DNA of 64,000 nt, from assembly GCA_902729315.2 (NCBI GenBank), contig LR746270.1:1954501-2018500 (forward strand). Reading direction: 5' to 3'. A model generated the notes under the pieces. It was given only the letters and a program-made list of their open reading frames with translations, searched no databases and was not told the DNA's origin. This DNA comes from Spirodela intermedia. Taxonomy: Eukaryota > Streptophyta > Magnoliopsida > Alismatales > Araceae. Within the stretch, counting starts at the first letter, position 1. Each line of letters begins with the position of its first letter. The position numbers were made by a program, and so were the translations under genes. This document shows positions 25,801 through 38,890 of the stretch, one piece after another.

Positions 25801-28106
25801 AACAAATTATTAGAGAATTATGAATCATATTGAGATTTTTGAACATAACCAATATTTTCATGCCTTCAATGTTTTTTTTAATATGAAAGTGTGATTTTAC
25901 TGTCAAGTACATTTTTCTCAATTTGATGCTTATTTTTTTGTTATGTATTTTTATTCAAGGGTAAAATATTGGATATTATGAAATTACTATTCTGCCTTTT
26001 TAGAATATTTTCCAACTATGGGTTTAAAACTTAATTTTCTAGATAAGTGTAATACTTCTTTATTTCTCAATATAATTATCAAAATGTAAAAATATAAACC
26101 TAGACTTCTATGCATTTTATCATTATGGAAACTATAATTGTCTCAAAATTTATAGATTAAATCTTATTCAAATTTGGGAGAATGATATCAGTGGTGGACT
26201 TCTTGTGGCTAAGTAGACATCGTCACCTAATGTTGTATGATCAACAACTTATGATAGGGATAGTGATACTCAACTTATGAGTGGATGATGACAGATTAAT
26301 TATAATTAGTAGAGCTAAAAATACTCATAAATAAAGAAATAAAAGTAAGTAATACTCATTGTGGACCCCAACTTGCAGTAATAAATAAAGGCATAAACTT
26401 TGGAAGTATGATTAATTCTTGCAATCATAATCATGGAACATATATAGAACCTCACTATATGAAAGAAGGGAAATGCAACTTAGTCTAAGAGGTCATTACA
26501 TTTAGCTCCACTTTAGTCAAAGACTTACTCTTTCCACTAATTAATGGCTCTACTATAGGTAGAGACCAAGAACTTCCTATGATATGGACTACTAAATATT
26601 GGGTTTAATGATTTAAATGTTAACAAATAATCACAGATAAAATTAATTTTTTTTAATGAAATATATTTTAAATACACTAACCTACAAATAAGTATCTAAA
26701 TATTGAGATATAATTTTGTTATATAAATAAACAGACGTTAAGAATCAAGCTAAGTTGAATTGGAACAAAGGACAAGATTATTGAAGAAAACCTAAAGGAG
26801 GGACAAAAGTAAGTCGATAAAGTGTGTCAATCTTCTTGATGACAGAGAAGTATGTTGACTCAAAAAAGTGTGTGTTGACCTATTTTTACTTCAATTATAG
26901 CTGCATGACTCATTAGACAACCTTTTCTAATTAGACAGAAACTAAAGAGAGAAAAAAGTCTCTAATGCACTTGACATAAAAAAAGCCTATAATGTTGAGG
27001 AAGATCTCTAATAAGGGCAGAAAATCAGAACACATAGAAATATAAAATATAATTCAAAAGATCAAGAATATGCCAAAATATGTGTATAGTCTTTGGAGGA
27101 CATATGCCAAAAGGTAGTCAAGCTGATAGTGTCACACTAGTCTATGTAGTTTGACAAAATGGGTTGACTCATGTGTCAACCTAGGAAATATTTAAGTGAC
27201 ATATCTCAAATATTTGATCTCTAACAGTCAAGATTTTGGGCTTTATAAATATACTTCTAGAAGAGTTTTTAACTTGTGCCTCAACAATATATTCCTTTCA
27301 ATTATGAAATGTAGTAATTTCACTTAAAGAAAAATCTTTAACGTTTCTCCGATATTGTCATGTGGTAAGGTCTGACTACATGATTATGACCCAGATGACT
27401 GGCCATGTTTAAGATGAATTCAAGCATGCCTTGTACCGTAGCAAATATGATTTGATTTATGTAGACGTACACATTATATATATTACGTCAGTATCCAAAC
27501 TAATAGGCAGAGATGGTGGGTTGGGCAGTGTGCACCAAATGTCACAAGTCAGAGGGGAAGGTTTGACATACGCTTGTATATAGACATTAAGAAAATGAAC
27601 AGTTTAAATGTTGAAGTTCATGCATCTCTTATTTTTCCCATAGACACAGGGTCATCCTATGACAAAATGATGAAAAGATAGTTGAGAGTGTCCATGTCAT
27701 GAATAGACAGTGAGAAAGTGATGCGGATGTAACTTGAATAATAAAAATGGTAACTCAGCCTTCAAAGTATAGATAATTCAGTTGAGGATTAGAGGAAATA
27801 GGGAGATAATAGAGGGCGATAATGATACTAGTGAGAGAACATGAAGAGAGACAGCGGGAGACAGAACCAAGAAGGTGAGAGACGCCACCTTGTGGGGAAC
27901 AGTAACCCTAGAATATTATACTGATAAACTCTGAATGTTATAGAACTCGATGACAATGGAGACCACTGGTCCTCTCCTTTGGTTCCACGGATAAAGGAAC
28001 TATAACAACTAAAAGTAACACGACAATTGTGGGTACACTGAATAGGAAGGGGAGGAATGAACAGAGACAAATAATGGATAATGACAACATATGAACCCAT
28101 CATCTT
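22853..28106. other. AT-rich intergenic DNA, no gene seen
   Basis: Long AT-rich stretch with only short, unsupported ORFs. A small CT microsatellite lies near 25728-25746. Between about 26840 and 27190 TTGAC/GTCAA motifs are frequent (TGTTGACT, GTGTTGACC, GGGTTGACTC), similar in flavour to 33600-33790; both are probably decayed LTR sequence. No conserved domain is visible. Confidence 0.45.
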
Positions 28107-29022
28107 AAATGGCTCATTTATATTCATTCAAGGATAAAGGGATTGAAAGGAGTGAGGGGAGAGAGGAGTTAATGATGCCAACAGGAGGTTGTAGAGGATG
28201 ATCTAGAGAACCCATCAATGAACCTATGCAGACTCAGATAATAATATTTTCAAATTAGACTCTGTGACCCATTTCATGATATGAGCGTATGTTGATGCAT
28301 TTTTCCTAAACTCTCAACAACATATGATAATATAACCTAATTAATTGATCTTCTGTGACAGTATAGACGGAAGGGTCTGTACCGTCAGACGACGGTTGGC
28401 CTAACCTAGCCGATGAAACATGGGCAAATCCACTTGAACTCTTGGATATCAGCCTGTTAAGAGGGTTGGATCCCATAAGGTAGATTTTGGGCTTCATTCC
28501 CTTCTTTCACTGTTCTCTGGTGCCACTAGTGATGTTAATATCTTTGGCGTTGGGCTAAGGAGAAAAAAGAGACAAGGGTAACACTACGGAGGAAAAAGGG
28601 CCAGCACCCTAAGAGGCATGGGAACCTGCCTTCGACAGGTTACACCTAGGCGCAATTTGCGTTTAGTCATCCCATGCTCTCTAGGTTGCGGGGTGTGTAG
28701 TAATAATTAATTCAGTAGGACTTGGATTCCTCCACCAATTAAATGAGACTCGGATTGCAAGAAACCATGCCGATCAAATTAAATGGCTAATTTATATTCA
28801 TTCAAGGAAGGAGGACTTGAGAGGCGTGGGGGGAGAGAGGAGTTAATGATGCCAGTGGGAGGTTTTAGGATCATCTATGTTTGGACCTGTAGAGGATGAT
28901 CTAGAGAACCCATTTCGATTTTCGTGACCATAATATGTTCAAATTAGAATGTGTGACCCATTTCTGATATGAGCGTATGTTGATGCATTTTGTCTAAACT
29001 CTCAACAACATATGCTAATATA
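28107..29022. repeat. dispersed direct duplication (two about 230-bp copies)
   Basis: Copies at about 28107-28333 and 28781-29022 share AAATGGCT.ATTTATATTCATTCAAGG, GAGAGAGGAGTTAATGATGCCA, GTAGAGGATGATCTAGAGAACCCAT and GATATGAGCGTATGTTGATGCA. The roughly 450 bases between them are unrelated. Either LTR fragments of a small element or a local duplication. Confidence 0.8.
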
Positions 29023-29425
29023 TGTGCCTTTTCATTCGAGAGATAAACCCATGTGTTGAGAATTTAGTTACTAAGTCAGAACTTTCAACCCTATTTGAAG
29101 GAAAATACTAAATAGGATTTCGATTTGAATGTTAAAGTTACATATCTCACCTCAAGAGTTCAATCAGTGTCATTGAAGAATGATTTCACGAGCGTGAAAA
29201 AAGCTATGAAAAAGTGTCTTTCTAATTAATTGATCCTTATCTGAACGAACCAGCTAAAATTTGAAAGACTACATCCACACTCAATGAGTTCGTCAATGTA
29301 GAATAGTGGATAGAAGAGGTCACATTCAAAAGCAAAGTAAATTGATAAATTATTTTCACTGTAATTTGCCCGAACAACTGGAGGGGTGAACGAACCTTGG
29401 CCAGAGGATGACTCCTGGTGCATTC

Positions 29426-29433
29426 TATAAATA
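29426..29433 (+). promoter_or_regulatory. TATA box of cysteine-rich locus
   Basis: TATAAATA in a good plant TATA context, 90 bases upstream of an ATG (29516) that opens a clear signal peptide. Confidence 0.6.
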
Positions 29434-29515
29434 GGGGGCATCCAAGGAACCAGAAGCACCACAACCATCAGCTACTTTTCTTGTCTAGCGGTCAAAGAGA
29501 CGAAGAAAGAGAGAA

Positions 29516-30107
29516 ATGGCTTCAAAGTGTCTGGTTGTTCTTGTAGGTATCTTCGTCTCTGTGATGCCCCACCTCTGGTGCCTCACGGATGCTCAGCTTC
29601 CCCCATGTTAGAGAATATTAGGAAACTCGTTTCTCCTTCAGTAGACCTCTCTTGTTTATGAGCGAGGAGGCTCTTAGATTTGAATCCGTAATGCCCCTCC
29701 TGATCTATGACTGATCTTCTGTGATTACCCTCCTTATCCTCCCTCTTCAGACCTTGTTCAGGGGCCGTCCTCTTCAAAGAATATCTGAAGATAGGGCCAC
29801 TGAGGGAGGCCCCAACAGGGCTATGCTGTTATATCCCTGCCGCAATATCAACATTCTGAAGTGCCTCGGGTGCTGCGGCAATCCTCCACCGGTGAACGAG
29901 ACAGCCTGCTGCGTTAGATGCTGTGAGTGGTCCAGTGGATACTGCCTTCGCTGCTGCCCATTTGCTGGCGCGGTGGTTGGAGGCCAGCCTTCAACACTTC
30001 TCGTTCGTCCTTCCACCGGACTCTCTCCCCACTGCTCCTCGTACCCACCCACGTCAAAGGAGGAGGAGGCGGGGGGAGGTAATGAGGAAGTAGTTGATAT
30101 GGATTAG
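29516..30107 (+). CDS. putative secreted cysteine-rich peptide, gene model unresolved
   Basis: Exon 1 begins at ATG 29516 and encodes MASKCLVVLVGIFVSVMPHL followed by WCLTDAQ, a textbook signal peptide, then stops at 29609-29611. About 150 bases on, a second open frame (to the stop ending at 30107) encodes GRPLQRISEDRATEGGPNRA, then a segment rich in CC and C-x2-CC motifs (KCLGCCG, ACCVRCCEW, YCLRCCPF; 11 cysteines in about 43 residues), then a Ser/Glu/Gly-rich tail. A strong 3' splice site ends at 29750, but no good donor in exon 1 joins the frames there. One splice that fits is CTCTG^GTGCCT (end about 29577) to TTGTTCAG^G (exon from 29762), which restores TGG. I do not recognise the family. 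It could be a functional peptide, or a pseudogene whose exon 1 or 2 has shifted frame. Confidence 0.4.
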
Positions 30108-33100
30108 ACTTTCTAAGAAACAAGAAGAGGCGTCTCAACTAAGGTCGATAATGACTGGCCTATGTGCAACCAGTTGTATTTCGTGTACCCCACACTGCTT
30201 GGTGTGCAGTCTGTTGGTCGTATCGTGGCCTTATCCATTGAAATAAGCGCCAACCGGGGTGCAGGTGTGGTAAAGGTTATGTAGTCTTCTCTATTTGTTA
30301 TCTCGTGCGACTTCCTGAGTGTCCTTTTGATTTGTTTGCATTCATTTGGAGAAAAGAATCAAGGTTTCTGTGTTCCCGTGGACGAAACTACATTTTAGTC
30401 AATGCCGAGTGATCTCATGCATGGTTGTGACAGGGCGGCTTGAGGGCCACCCTGAAGCTGTTGACCGCTCTAGGGTTATGACCGTTCAATTTAAATTGAT
30501 CAAAACCCTCATTGGATTAGTAACTAGTTACACCTCCCTAAATAATATGCCATCCATTTGTAAGACAAAGGGGAGTTTATAAGGTGCAAAAGATTTCTCT
30601 TTAACATCACCACAAAAAATCGGCTCAATATTTCTTGCTTTTATGAATATCCCTAAATATACTACCCGAAGAATCTGAATGAGACGGTCGAGAAGATTCG
30701 ATGATGAATGAGAAAATATTATGAAAAAATATTTACAAATTTGTGTGGAATGAAACATGAATTTCGTGGAAGGAAGATGCAGTCCGGACACAAGTGGTCA
30801 GCATGAGTCCAAGTTAAGTGTTGGCCTAAAATACGATAAAATTATTCATCAATTTTAAATTGCTGTCGAACATACTAGATGGATACGGTTAATATTCCTT
30901 TCAGTGTCCGACCCTTCATTGGTGCCATTTAATTCTTCTCCGGGGTCATTAAGAAAGTAAAATATGTGTAAACAAGAGATAATGGCATTTAATGCAAGAC
31001 TTTTTTTAGAAACACAAAAATGACCAGGGCTTTATTGTCTACCTGGCCACGGTGAGTTAGTATTCTGGTTCCTCTCACGCATCTTTGCGAGCACCTCTGG
31101 CCTTACACCCCTGTTCTCGGTCTTCTTGGGGTTCTCCTTGTAGCGGGGAAGAGGATTAAGGCTGAGGCGGCGAGCAATCAAATCCGGTGTTGCGACGTGG
31201 TTTGCTTTGAACCCCACTTGGTGGAGACATAATAACACTATATTTCTCCCGCTGTGGCCTCCTATTTGGAGCCGTCGTGGTTCAGCTGATTTGACCCTTC
31301 TTTCGGTGGTTAAAGACGCCCCCGTCCCCTTAGTTGGTGAGGTGAAACATAGAGACAGGTAGTGGTTTTCATGATGTAGGTGAATGTTAATTTCACCCCC
31401 CAACTCCCAACAGTCCTCGATCATTAATTATTGTAATTCAGAAGTTAGATAAGGGTTGACTGAATGGGGTCATCGTTATTATTGCCCAACTCATTTTAAG
31501 AGTTTTGGAATGTGAATTAAATCTCAGAAATAGAATTCGTTCGACCTGACCCAATATATATCTTAACTGGATTTAGGATTTAGTATGCACGGTTTTGATG
31601 GCTCTTCACCATCTTTACGTAGAAACGTGTGTAATCTACCATCATGCATATCCCAACTCAGCTGGTCTCTCCCTCGCTTCTTTCTCTTACAATTTGACGT
31701 TTAACCTCAACCCGTCTTCCACAGAAATCTGCTTATGTACTGTAATCCATTGTTCCTTGTTCCCCCAGTCAGCAGGCATGTGTCCTCTACATCCCCTATT
31801 AACCTGCCGCTCAACTCTTTATCTGAAACTCTCGTTCTCTTTATTTCCTAGTCTGTCCCGATACAAACTTGTGCGTTCCCTCAATGACAACTCTTGTAGC
31901 AACACTCAATTCTCTTGCCTCAAAGGAAAGCACCACGGCAAGCATCACCATGCTTAACTTCTCCAAGTCCGTGCAATGATGTGTTAATGATCTGTTTCAG
32001 ATCTCCTTTATCTATCCTTGACGAACAACCTTCTTCGCTTTAAATTCATGTGTTATGATAATTATCATATATTTTTTTTCTCTCCATGAAGTGTAACTTC
32101 AATAGCAACTGGGGCATAGTCACTGTCAGATTTTTTTTTTCGTTTGTTAACTATGCTTGAAAATTGAAGGAATTACCTCACGTATGCTGCAGAATGTGCG
32201 ATGTAATTGCCACTGTTGATTTGAGACATAAGATGAAACATGCTTAATTTTTATGGAATTTTTAAATAAATCCGTGCTCATAGTGGAGTCAATGAAATGG
32301 GAAAATTCGAAGGTTTTAATTTTATAGAGAAATTAATTTTGAAAAAATAAATTATTGGGAAGGGAATGTCTCAAGGACCTCCTTGGGGAGAAAAAAATCA
32401 TGTGGCACTGTCCCCATTCCATTTGACGACTTTTTCACCATTGATAATCTAGTTAGCACATGTTTGTTCTTCGAGCCTATGTTTGAGCATTGACAAAATG
32501 AAGTATGTAACAAATGTGAAGGACATATAGAGAATGTTGCAATACATATATGTATACATTTAATAAGTACTATTCCATATTCAGGATCAATAAATAATGA
32601 AATTGTGCTTTGATTAATATGTGTAAATTTTGTGAATTAAACACTCAATATATGTAATAGAGCAATTGTATTGAATACTTTATCCAATTATTATAATTTC
32701 AGCTTTATCAATTAGATTGTAGGCTTTTAGCCTTGAGATTGTCATTTTTTAGTAGGAATATTTGATAAAATGATTACTATTGGAAGAAAGATCTATTAAC
32801 AAAGGTTAAGTATATATAATGCAAGTGTATAGTGCATGTGTGGTCACATTATTTATGATTGATGTGTCCACTGATTCACGAAAGTGAAATATTTCATCTC
32901 AATTATGTTTATGATCTCATCATTGTACTTGAGTATTTTTGTTTTTGTGAGTAGGCAATGGCATCAACAGAAATCTCATGAAGGACTCCAATCCCTCATT
33001 TTTCAGTTCTTTCCAACCTGGTCAGGTCCTCTACTCTCCTCCACTTTATTGCTTCATCTCACTTCCTCTCTATAAAATGACCAATGTGATTCTTTGACAA

Positions 33101-35269
33101 ATGGGAGCATTGTAAACTAGTAAACATAAATCTTACTCAGTCTATAATTGGGAGATGTATATCTAATATGTTTTTGATGATAATGATTATTAAACATTGT
33201 AGTAGTTTCATTTTATTCATTTGTTTAATTTTTCAGTAAATAAAATGACATTGATACACCCCAAAAAAACATTTTTTTAAAAATAAATTAATATTAATTA
33301 GAAATAATAAAAGTTAATTTTGAATCAATTAATAAATTTAAAACATTACTAACATAAGAGAACCATTCCTTTAACTAGGTGCATCTTTGAAAACCATAGG
33401 CGCAAAGAGTTGGGCACATCATGTAGACCATACTTGCTACAATCACATTAACTGTAGATCAGAACTATAGTAAGAATGTGTTTGATAAACTATTGCAGTA
33501 TTTGCTGGTTGATAGGGAAACCACCAAAGAGTGAGACCACAAGGATTAAAATCAAGGGATAAAATTGGAAAATATATAAGTTTTGCTTAGTACGGGACAG
33601 ATTTATAATAGGTCGACCTAGTTTGTTGACCCAACATGTCCACCTTCTCTAGTAAATCACTTTGTCGACCTAGCATGTTGACTCAATGTATTGATCTAGT
33701 CAGGTCAACCACTATGTTGACCTATTTTGTTTACCCATCAATCTTCAGCTTGTCAATCCTCTATGTCAGCCCACTAATGCCTTTGTTGACCCTATAAACA
33801 TTAAATTCAACTCCCCTTTTTTATACGTCTAACCAATTGGGAACTAAGATTTTGTTTTGAAAAATTTTAATTAATATTTTTTTACATTATTGTTTTTATT
33901 TAATTTAAAATAAAACATAAATTGATAATATCTCATATGAACAATGGGGTAAATCAATGCCATAAAGTACTCAAATGATCATTCAAAAATTCAAGTTCCA
34001 TGTATTCATAGAGCACACAAAATTTAGAAAATTAAAAATATACTTACATGAACATTTCCACTAATTACTGAAACTGATGAAATTTAGGTTAAGAGATGAT
34101 TAAGAAGAAGTGATTGAAATTGGTTTTTGAATAGCCAATTAAATTAAGAGAAATATCATAAAAGACTCTTATCCCCATTTCGAACTTCCCATTCTTGTCA
34201 CGCCATTCACTTTCCTCCACTTTATTGCCTCATCTTCTCTCCCTTCTCTCCTTCTTGTCCTTTCTTGTCCCTATCCATGGATGCCATCCTCACAAATCCA
34301 CCTACATGAATAAAATTGCACACCTTAATCTACTGGTAGTGTCGTAGAAAGCATGGCCCATTGTTCCTTCTCATTTTTCATTCATGACAGGTGTGGGCTC
34401 ATTTAATTTTATGCTTTCTTTATTTAAATTTTGAGAGATAAAGGAAAAGTTTGGTTCAGTATTGTATGATGGTTATCCTCTATTATCTTTCACATCTTTC
34501 CACACATCAATAGCCTCTATGCTATAGTTGAGGGGATTAGTGGTCTCAAGTTCTTTGATTAGACTAGTTTTTCCTCTTCATGAAGCCCATCATCTCCCAA
34601 GGTCAATACAGGGTACTGACAGCTTTCATGAAGACTCTTCCTGTCATGTTGGATCTTTTTATTTACACCCTAAAAAATTATTGGTCCTTTGTTGAACCTA
34701 GCATGTCACAGATTGCATTTAATAATTTCATTTTCCTTTAATATATATTTAAAATATTTCGTATTTTCCAATATCAAATCTTTGGCATAGTGGATCTGTT
34801 TTGTAATATGTCAAGGCATTCTTTACCAGTTCTATATCTTTCCTTTACTCAACTAAAATCACATCCCAATGCACACATTCCTGCAGCTGTGAAGGGAGGA
34901 AGGAAAGGAAGGAGAGAGATGTAGATAGACAGATAGATAGAGATAGATCAGGAGTTATCTAAGTCTTGAGGGCAGGGGCTTAGTAGATAATTGAATTTTC
35001 TGTAAATTTGATTCCATTTTTTCCTTTTGATAACATTCTAATCTTGTGTGATAATTAAGGAAAAATGGATATTATCGTAACTTAAATTTATGAGTAAATG
35101 CATAATATTTGAATTAGAGTACATTTACTTGTGTTGAAATACTACATATAAATTCATAATTAAACTTATACTTTGAATGATTTGAATTTATTTTGATATT
35201 TTAATATTATGTGCTAATAGAATTATCCAAGGTTTATTGACTTTAAATAAATTTTATCTTTGTCAAGAA
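30108..35269. other. intergenic, mostly AT-rich; one unplaced ORF
   Basis: A 130-codon minus-strand open frame at 31032-31424 ends in a basic, polar stretch (LNPLPRYKENPKKTENRG then RPEVLAKMRERN). I do not recognise it, and its upstream part looks noncoding. From 33600 to 33790 GTTGAC/GTCGACC motifs are repeated densely. Around 34897-34948 is a purine-rich and GATA-type simple repeat. No other gene can be supported. Confidence 0.35.
33600..33795. repeat. TTGAC-rich repeat cluster
   Basis: Within about 190 bases the motifs GTCGACCTAG, GTTGACCC, TGTTGACTCAA, GGTCAACCA and TGTTGACC recur at short intervals. Repeats of this kind are common in plant LTRs. The TTGAC core is also the W-box recognised by WRKY factors. 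Confidence 0.6.
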
Positions 35270-36445
35270 AATGCTCATGAAGTTATATTTTGAAGTACTA
35301 TTTTCATAGTTTTCTAAAAGTTTTTCATAATTATTTGACCCAAGTGATAACTAAGTTAAGACCCATTGTCTAGGCTCTAAGCCATGTCAGGCACATCAGC
35401 ATAAAAAGAGGATTCAGTGTGTGGTTTTGACAGGTCACAAAGCTTATGCCTTAGCCCTTAAAACCACACCAGCTAGGTCAAAATAATAAGGCCATGAAAA
35501 TGAAAAAGGAAGAACAACCAGCTACGATGTTTGAATCCCTTCGATCTTCAATCTGATTTTTAAGGTTTTTTTTAGAGGGATTTATGGTAATAGATTCATG
35601 CCTTTTTTTATCTAAATTAAGGAGAAAATATTAAGGAAAAAAGGATATATCTCTTGGCTGGTTGCGACTTCTCTCTTCACTTTGGAGGAGGGAAGGACCT
35701 CATTCTTCCCTACCATGGCACAATAGAATACAAGTATCTTCTCAAGTAAAATTTCGTGATGTTAGTTTCTTGACTTTTTCAGTGCTTCTTGTCTTGATTC
35801 TAGTTTTTTTGAAGTTTCTTTCAATTGATTTCATAGCTTCATTTCTGCTTCAAAGCTTTCAACAAGTGTCTCTAGAGTTCCAATATATTATTTTCCCTCG
35901 ATTTTTAAATTTCTGTATTTTTTTTTCAAGTTGTAGATTGATCTTATCATGTGAGATGAGACACATGGCAGGATTAATCATAGTTTTTTATGATATTTTA
36001 TTCTACCAGTTTTATATTTTATTTAGTTATAAATCATCTACTCCATTCCATCGTGGGAAGATAATTTGTTAATAGATATTCCTCTTCTTTTCTTTTGTTT
36101 CTATGGTTTGTCTAAGTTATTCTTCATAAGCCTTTAAATCAACATGAATTAGAGGTGATCTAGAGGCAATCAAGACATCAATGAGAATAGATCTTCTATT
36201 TCAAAAGTCAACGAAGACAAGGGAGCATGATCATGACAACTTGGTAATCAAAGAAATCATTTATTTTTATCTTTAATTTAGTTATTTAATTCTCAATAAG
36301 TGTTGAAAATGAATTAGAGATATATTTTTATCTTTCATTCCTATGATGATGATCTGAATTCCAAAGATATCTTTTGAAACATCTTTGAAATTTGGTTTAT
36401 GAATTATTGAATTTTGGTTCTCTTATAACACAATGATTAAGACCC
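35270..36445 (+). repeat. Athila-like Ty3 5' LTR (left edge uncertain)
   Basis: The segment 35270-35945 matches, in inverted orientation, 39302-40130. Shared blocks include CATCAGCATAAA, TAGGTCAAAATA.TAAG, AAAGGAAGAACAACCA, TTCAATTGATTT and TTTCTGCTT.AAAGCT. It lies upstream of a degraded primer-binding site (36456) and gag, so it is taken as the 5' LTR. The exact ends are not resolved. Confidence 0.6.
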
Positions 36446-36455
36446 ACCAAAACTC

Positions 36456-36473
36456 TAGTACCATTGCTAGAGA
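36456..36473 (+). other. degraded Athila-type primer-binding site
   Basis: TAGTACCATTGCTAGAGA, preceded by AAAACTC, differs from the Athila-type primer site as I recall it (TGGTGCCGTTGCCGGGGA) only by G-to-A and C-to-T changes. That pattern is expected from deamination of methylated cytosines. Confidence 0.65.
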
Positions 36474-36959
36474 TGAAATGTCAAAAGAGTCCTTAATTTG
36501 GTCTATCATCAGTAGTTAACATAGCTAATTTATTTCTATTTTGGAACAAGAATATAAATATACAAAGTGAGATGATGTGAAGTCAAATATAGTATAAGGG
36601 AGAATTTCAAGAGAGGAGTCGTAATTTGGTAAAATTCTCTCAACTATCTTATTTCATTCCTTTGTGCTAAGAAAATTTTCATTTGCCTCAATTTTGAATA
36701 ATTTTCTTTGTCCAGTTGGTTATGTTTCCTTAAATTTCAGTATTTAGTTTTTCAATTATTTCTATATCCACAAAGAAAAAGAAAAACAAAAGTGCATGCA
36801 TGGTAGGAGAACCTTAAATCCCATGCTAGTAGACCCCATTGGTGAAAGTGAGAGAAGTTTTGGAATTAAATCAGACAATCAATGTGTAAAAATGGAAAGA
36901 AATGAGATAGTGGACCTTCCTTGAAAACTTAAAGATTACTTCAATCTGCCTACTAGATT

Positions 36960-38890
36960 ATATTTCTTCAACACCCTATTTATAGGCATGATATTAAATC
37001 AGATATTTTTCATATTTTACCTATATTTTATGATGATTTGCATGAGGATCCTTATGCCCATCTTCAGGAATTTTTAAGAATATGTGGGACTATTAAAGAG
37101 GTTGATGATTCACTTAGATTGACTTTATTTCCTTTTCACTTAAGCGTGACACTACCTATTAGATGCAATCTTGGAAAGATTACAACTTGGCCAAATATGA
37201 TTAAAGAGTTTTTAAAGAAATTTTATCCTAGAGGTAAGATAAATACAATGAGAAAAGCTATTTTTGAGGTTCGCAGAAAATCATAGTGAGCCATTGCATG
37301 AGACATGAAGTAGATTTAAGGAAATTATGAGAAAATGTCCACACCATTGAGTTTATAAGTGGCAAATTGTTCAAATTTTTAAGATGGACTAAATAAAAAA
37401 TATAAATAGATGATAGATGACTTATGTGGATGAAATTTTATGAATAAAAGTGAAGACAAGGCATATCATTTACTAGAGGAACTTAGTGAAAATTCTCTAA
37501 GCTATGCTTCATCTTCAGCCTATGTTAGGAATAGTAGCTCTTCTAAGAGAGGAATGTTTGAAATAGCTAGATATGATGATAAGAAATCGTTGTCTAAAGT
37601 GAATGAAATCAATGAGAAATTAGAAAAAAAAGTTAAAATAGATGATTAGGTGAATCAGATTTATCTTTATATGATAAATTAAAGCATATGTTCTCTAATT
37701 TCACACCTAGGATTCCAGTATGGCTCTATTTATGCTAGTCATACACATGCAGACAATTTATGTCCCAATTTAGTTCAATCTTTAATGCTTAAACATGAAT
37801 AAATGCAAGTAGCTCAAGGATATTCTAAACAAATCACAATCCCAACTCAAATCCCTATAATCTGGGGTGCAGAAACCATCCTAATTTTTCTTGGAAAAAT
37901 ACGCAAACCCCACTTACTGATCATATAGCAACTCAACCCCTTACTAATAATAAATCAACCCAAAATTCATATCAGATGCAAAAGTATTTACATAATCAAT
38001 ATGGGTATCTTTCAATACAATTTGGGGCAACAAACTTACATGTTCCTTAGTAGAAACCATCAGACCCAAACCAAATGGAGGATATAGTTAATAAGTTTCA
38101 TAAAATGATGATACGACAACATAAATCATTTAAAAACAAATGTTTTAACAAAAAATAGATGGTTCAACAGCTATTAGATCTACACTTGGAGCGACAGCTA
38201 AGCTAGGCATTATCAATCTATATTTCCTCTCAAAGCATCTCATGTAGTTGGAACTAGTTCTCAAATGCCTTATCAAGCACCTCAATTTCAAAATCCAAAA
38301 TCCATATCAAACATTAGGAGGGGAACTGTTTTTGATGATCCATATAAAAACTAGCAGCATAACAAGTCTTTTGATCTAGGAGATGACAAAATTTTTGAGA
38401 GTAGCTTGAGTAAAATGATAGAAAGAGCATGAACTAATTAGAAGAAGATTCTGATAGAGAAGAAATAATAGTGCAGAAGTTGGGGGTTGGAAGTAAAGTA
38501 AAAGAAAAACATCAAGTGAATCTTGAAAATTGTACACCTCCTATTCCTTTTCCCACCAAATTAGGTTAAAAAATGAAAAATAAACTAGTGAAAAATGATG
38601 AATTAATGGAGTTGTTCAAGCAAAGTTCATGTAAATATTACATTAGTAGATGTGGTAAGACAAGTTCCTAGTTATGCTAAAATTTTGAAGGAATTATGTA
38701 CACTACAAAGAGATGAAAAAAAAATTTGATTGTGAGAAAAAGTTACTGCAGTTCGAGATCAACTTCCTAAGAAATTAAGGATCTAGGACCCCCCTTAATT
38801 TCATGTAATACTGGGGGATTAATTTTTATAATGCATTATTATGCTTAGGGGCAAGTTTTAGTCTCCTACCAAAATTAGTTTATTAGGATA
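36960..38890 (+). pseudogene. Athila-like (Ty3) gag and start of protease, decayed
   Basis: Retrotransposon remnant in several frames. At 37038-37286 the gag core is clear: HEDPYAHLQEFLRICGTI, LRLTLFPFHLS, then ITTWPNMIKEFLKKFYPRGK. At 37440-37649 a further gag-type frame continues. Around 38535-38890 pieces of the gag-pol junction follow: PIPFPTKLG, VPSYAKILKELCTLQRDEKK, QLPKKLR, DPPLISCNTGGL and GASFSLLPKLVY. The last two are the beginning of the Athila-type aspartic protease region, and homology stops there. Reverse transcriptase and integrase are absent, so the element is truncated on its right side. Stops and frameshifts throughout show it is dead. Confidence 0.8.

Noticed and set aside
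28107-29022. CRISPR-like or satellite array
   Set aside because: Only two copies with a long unrelated spacer in a plant genome.
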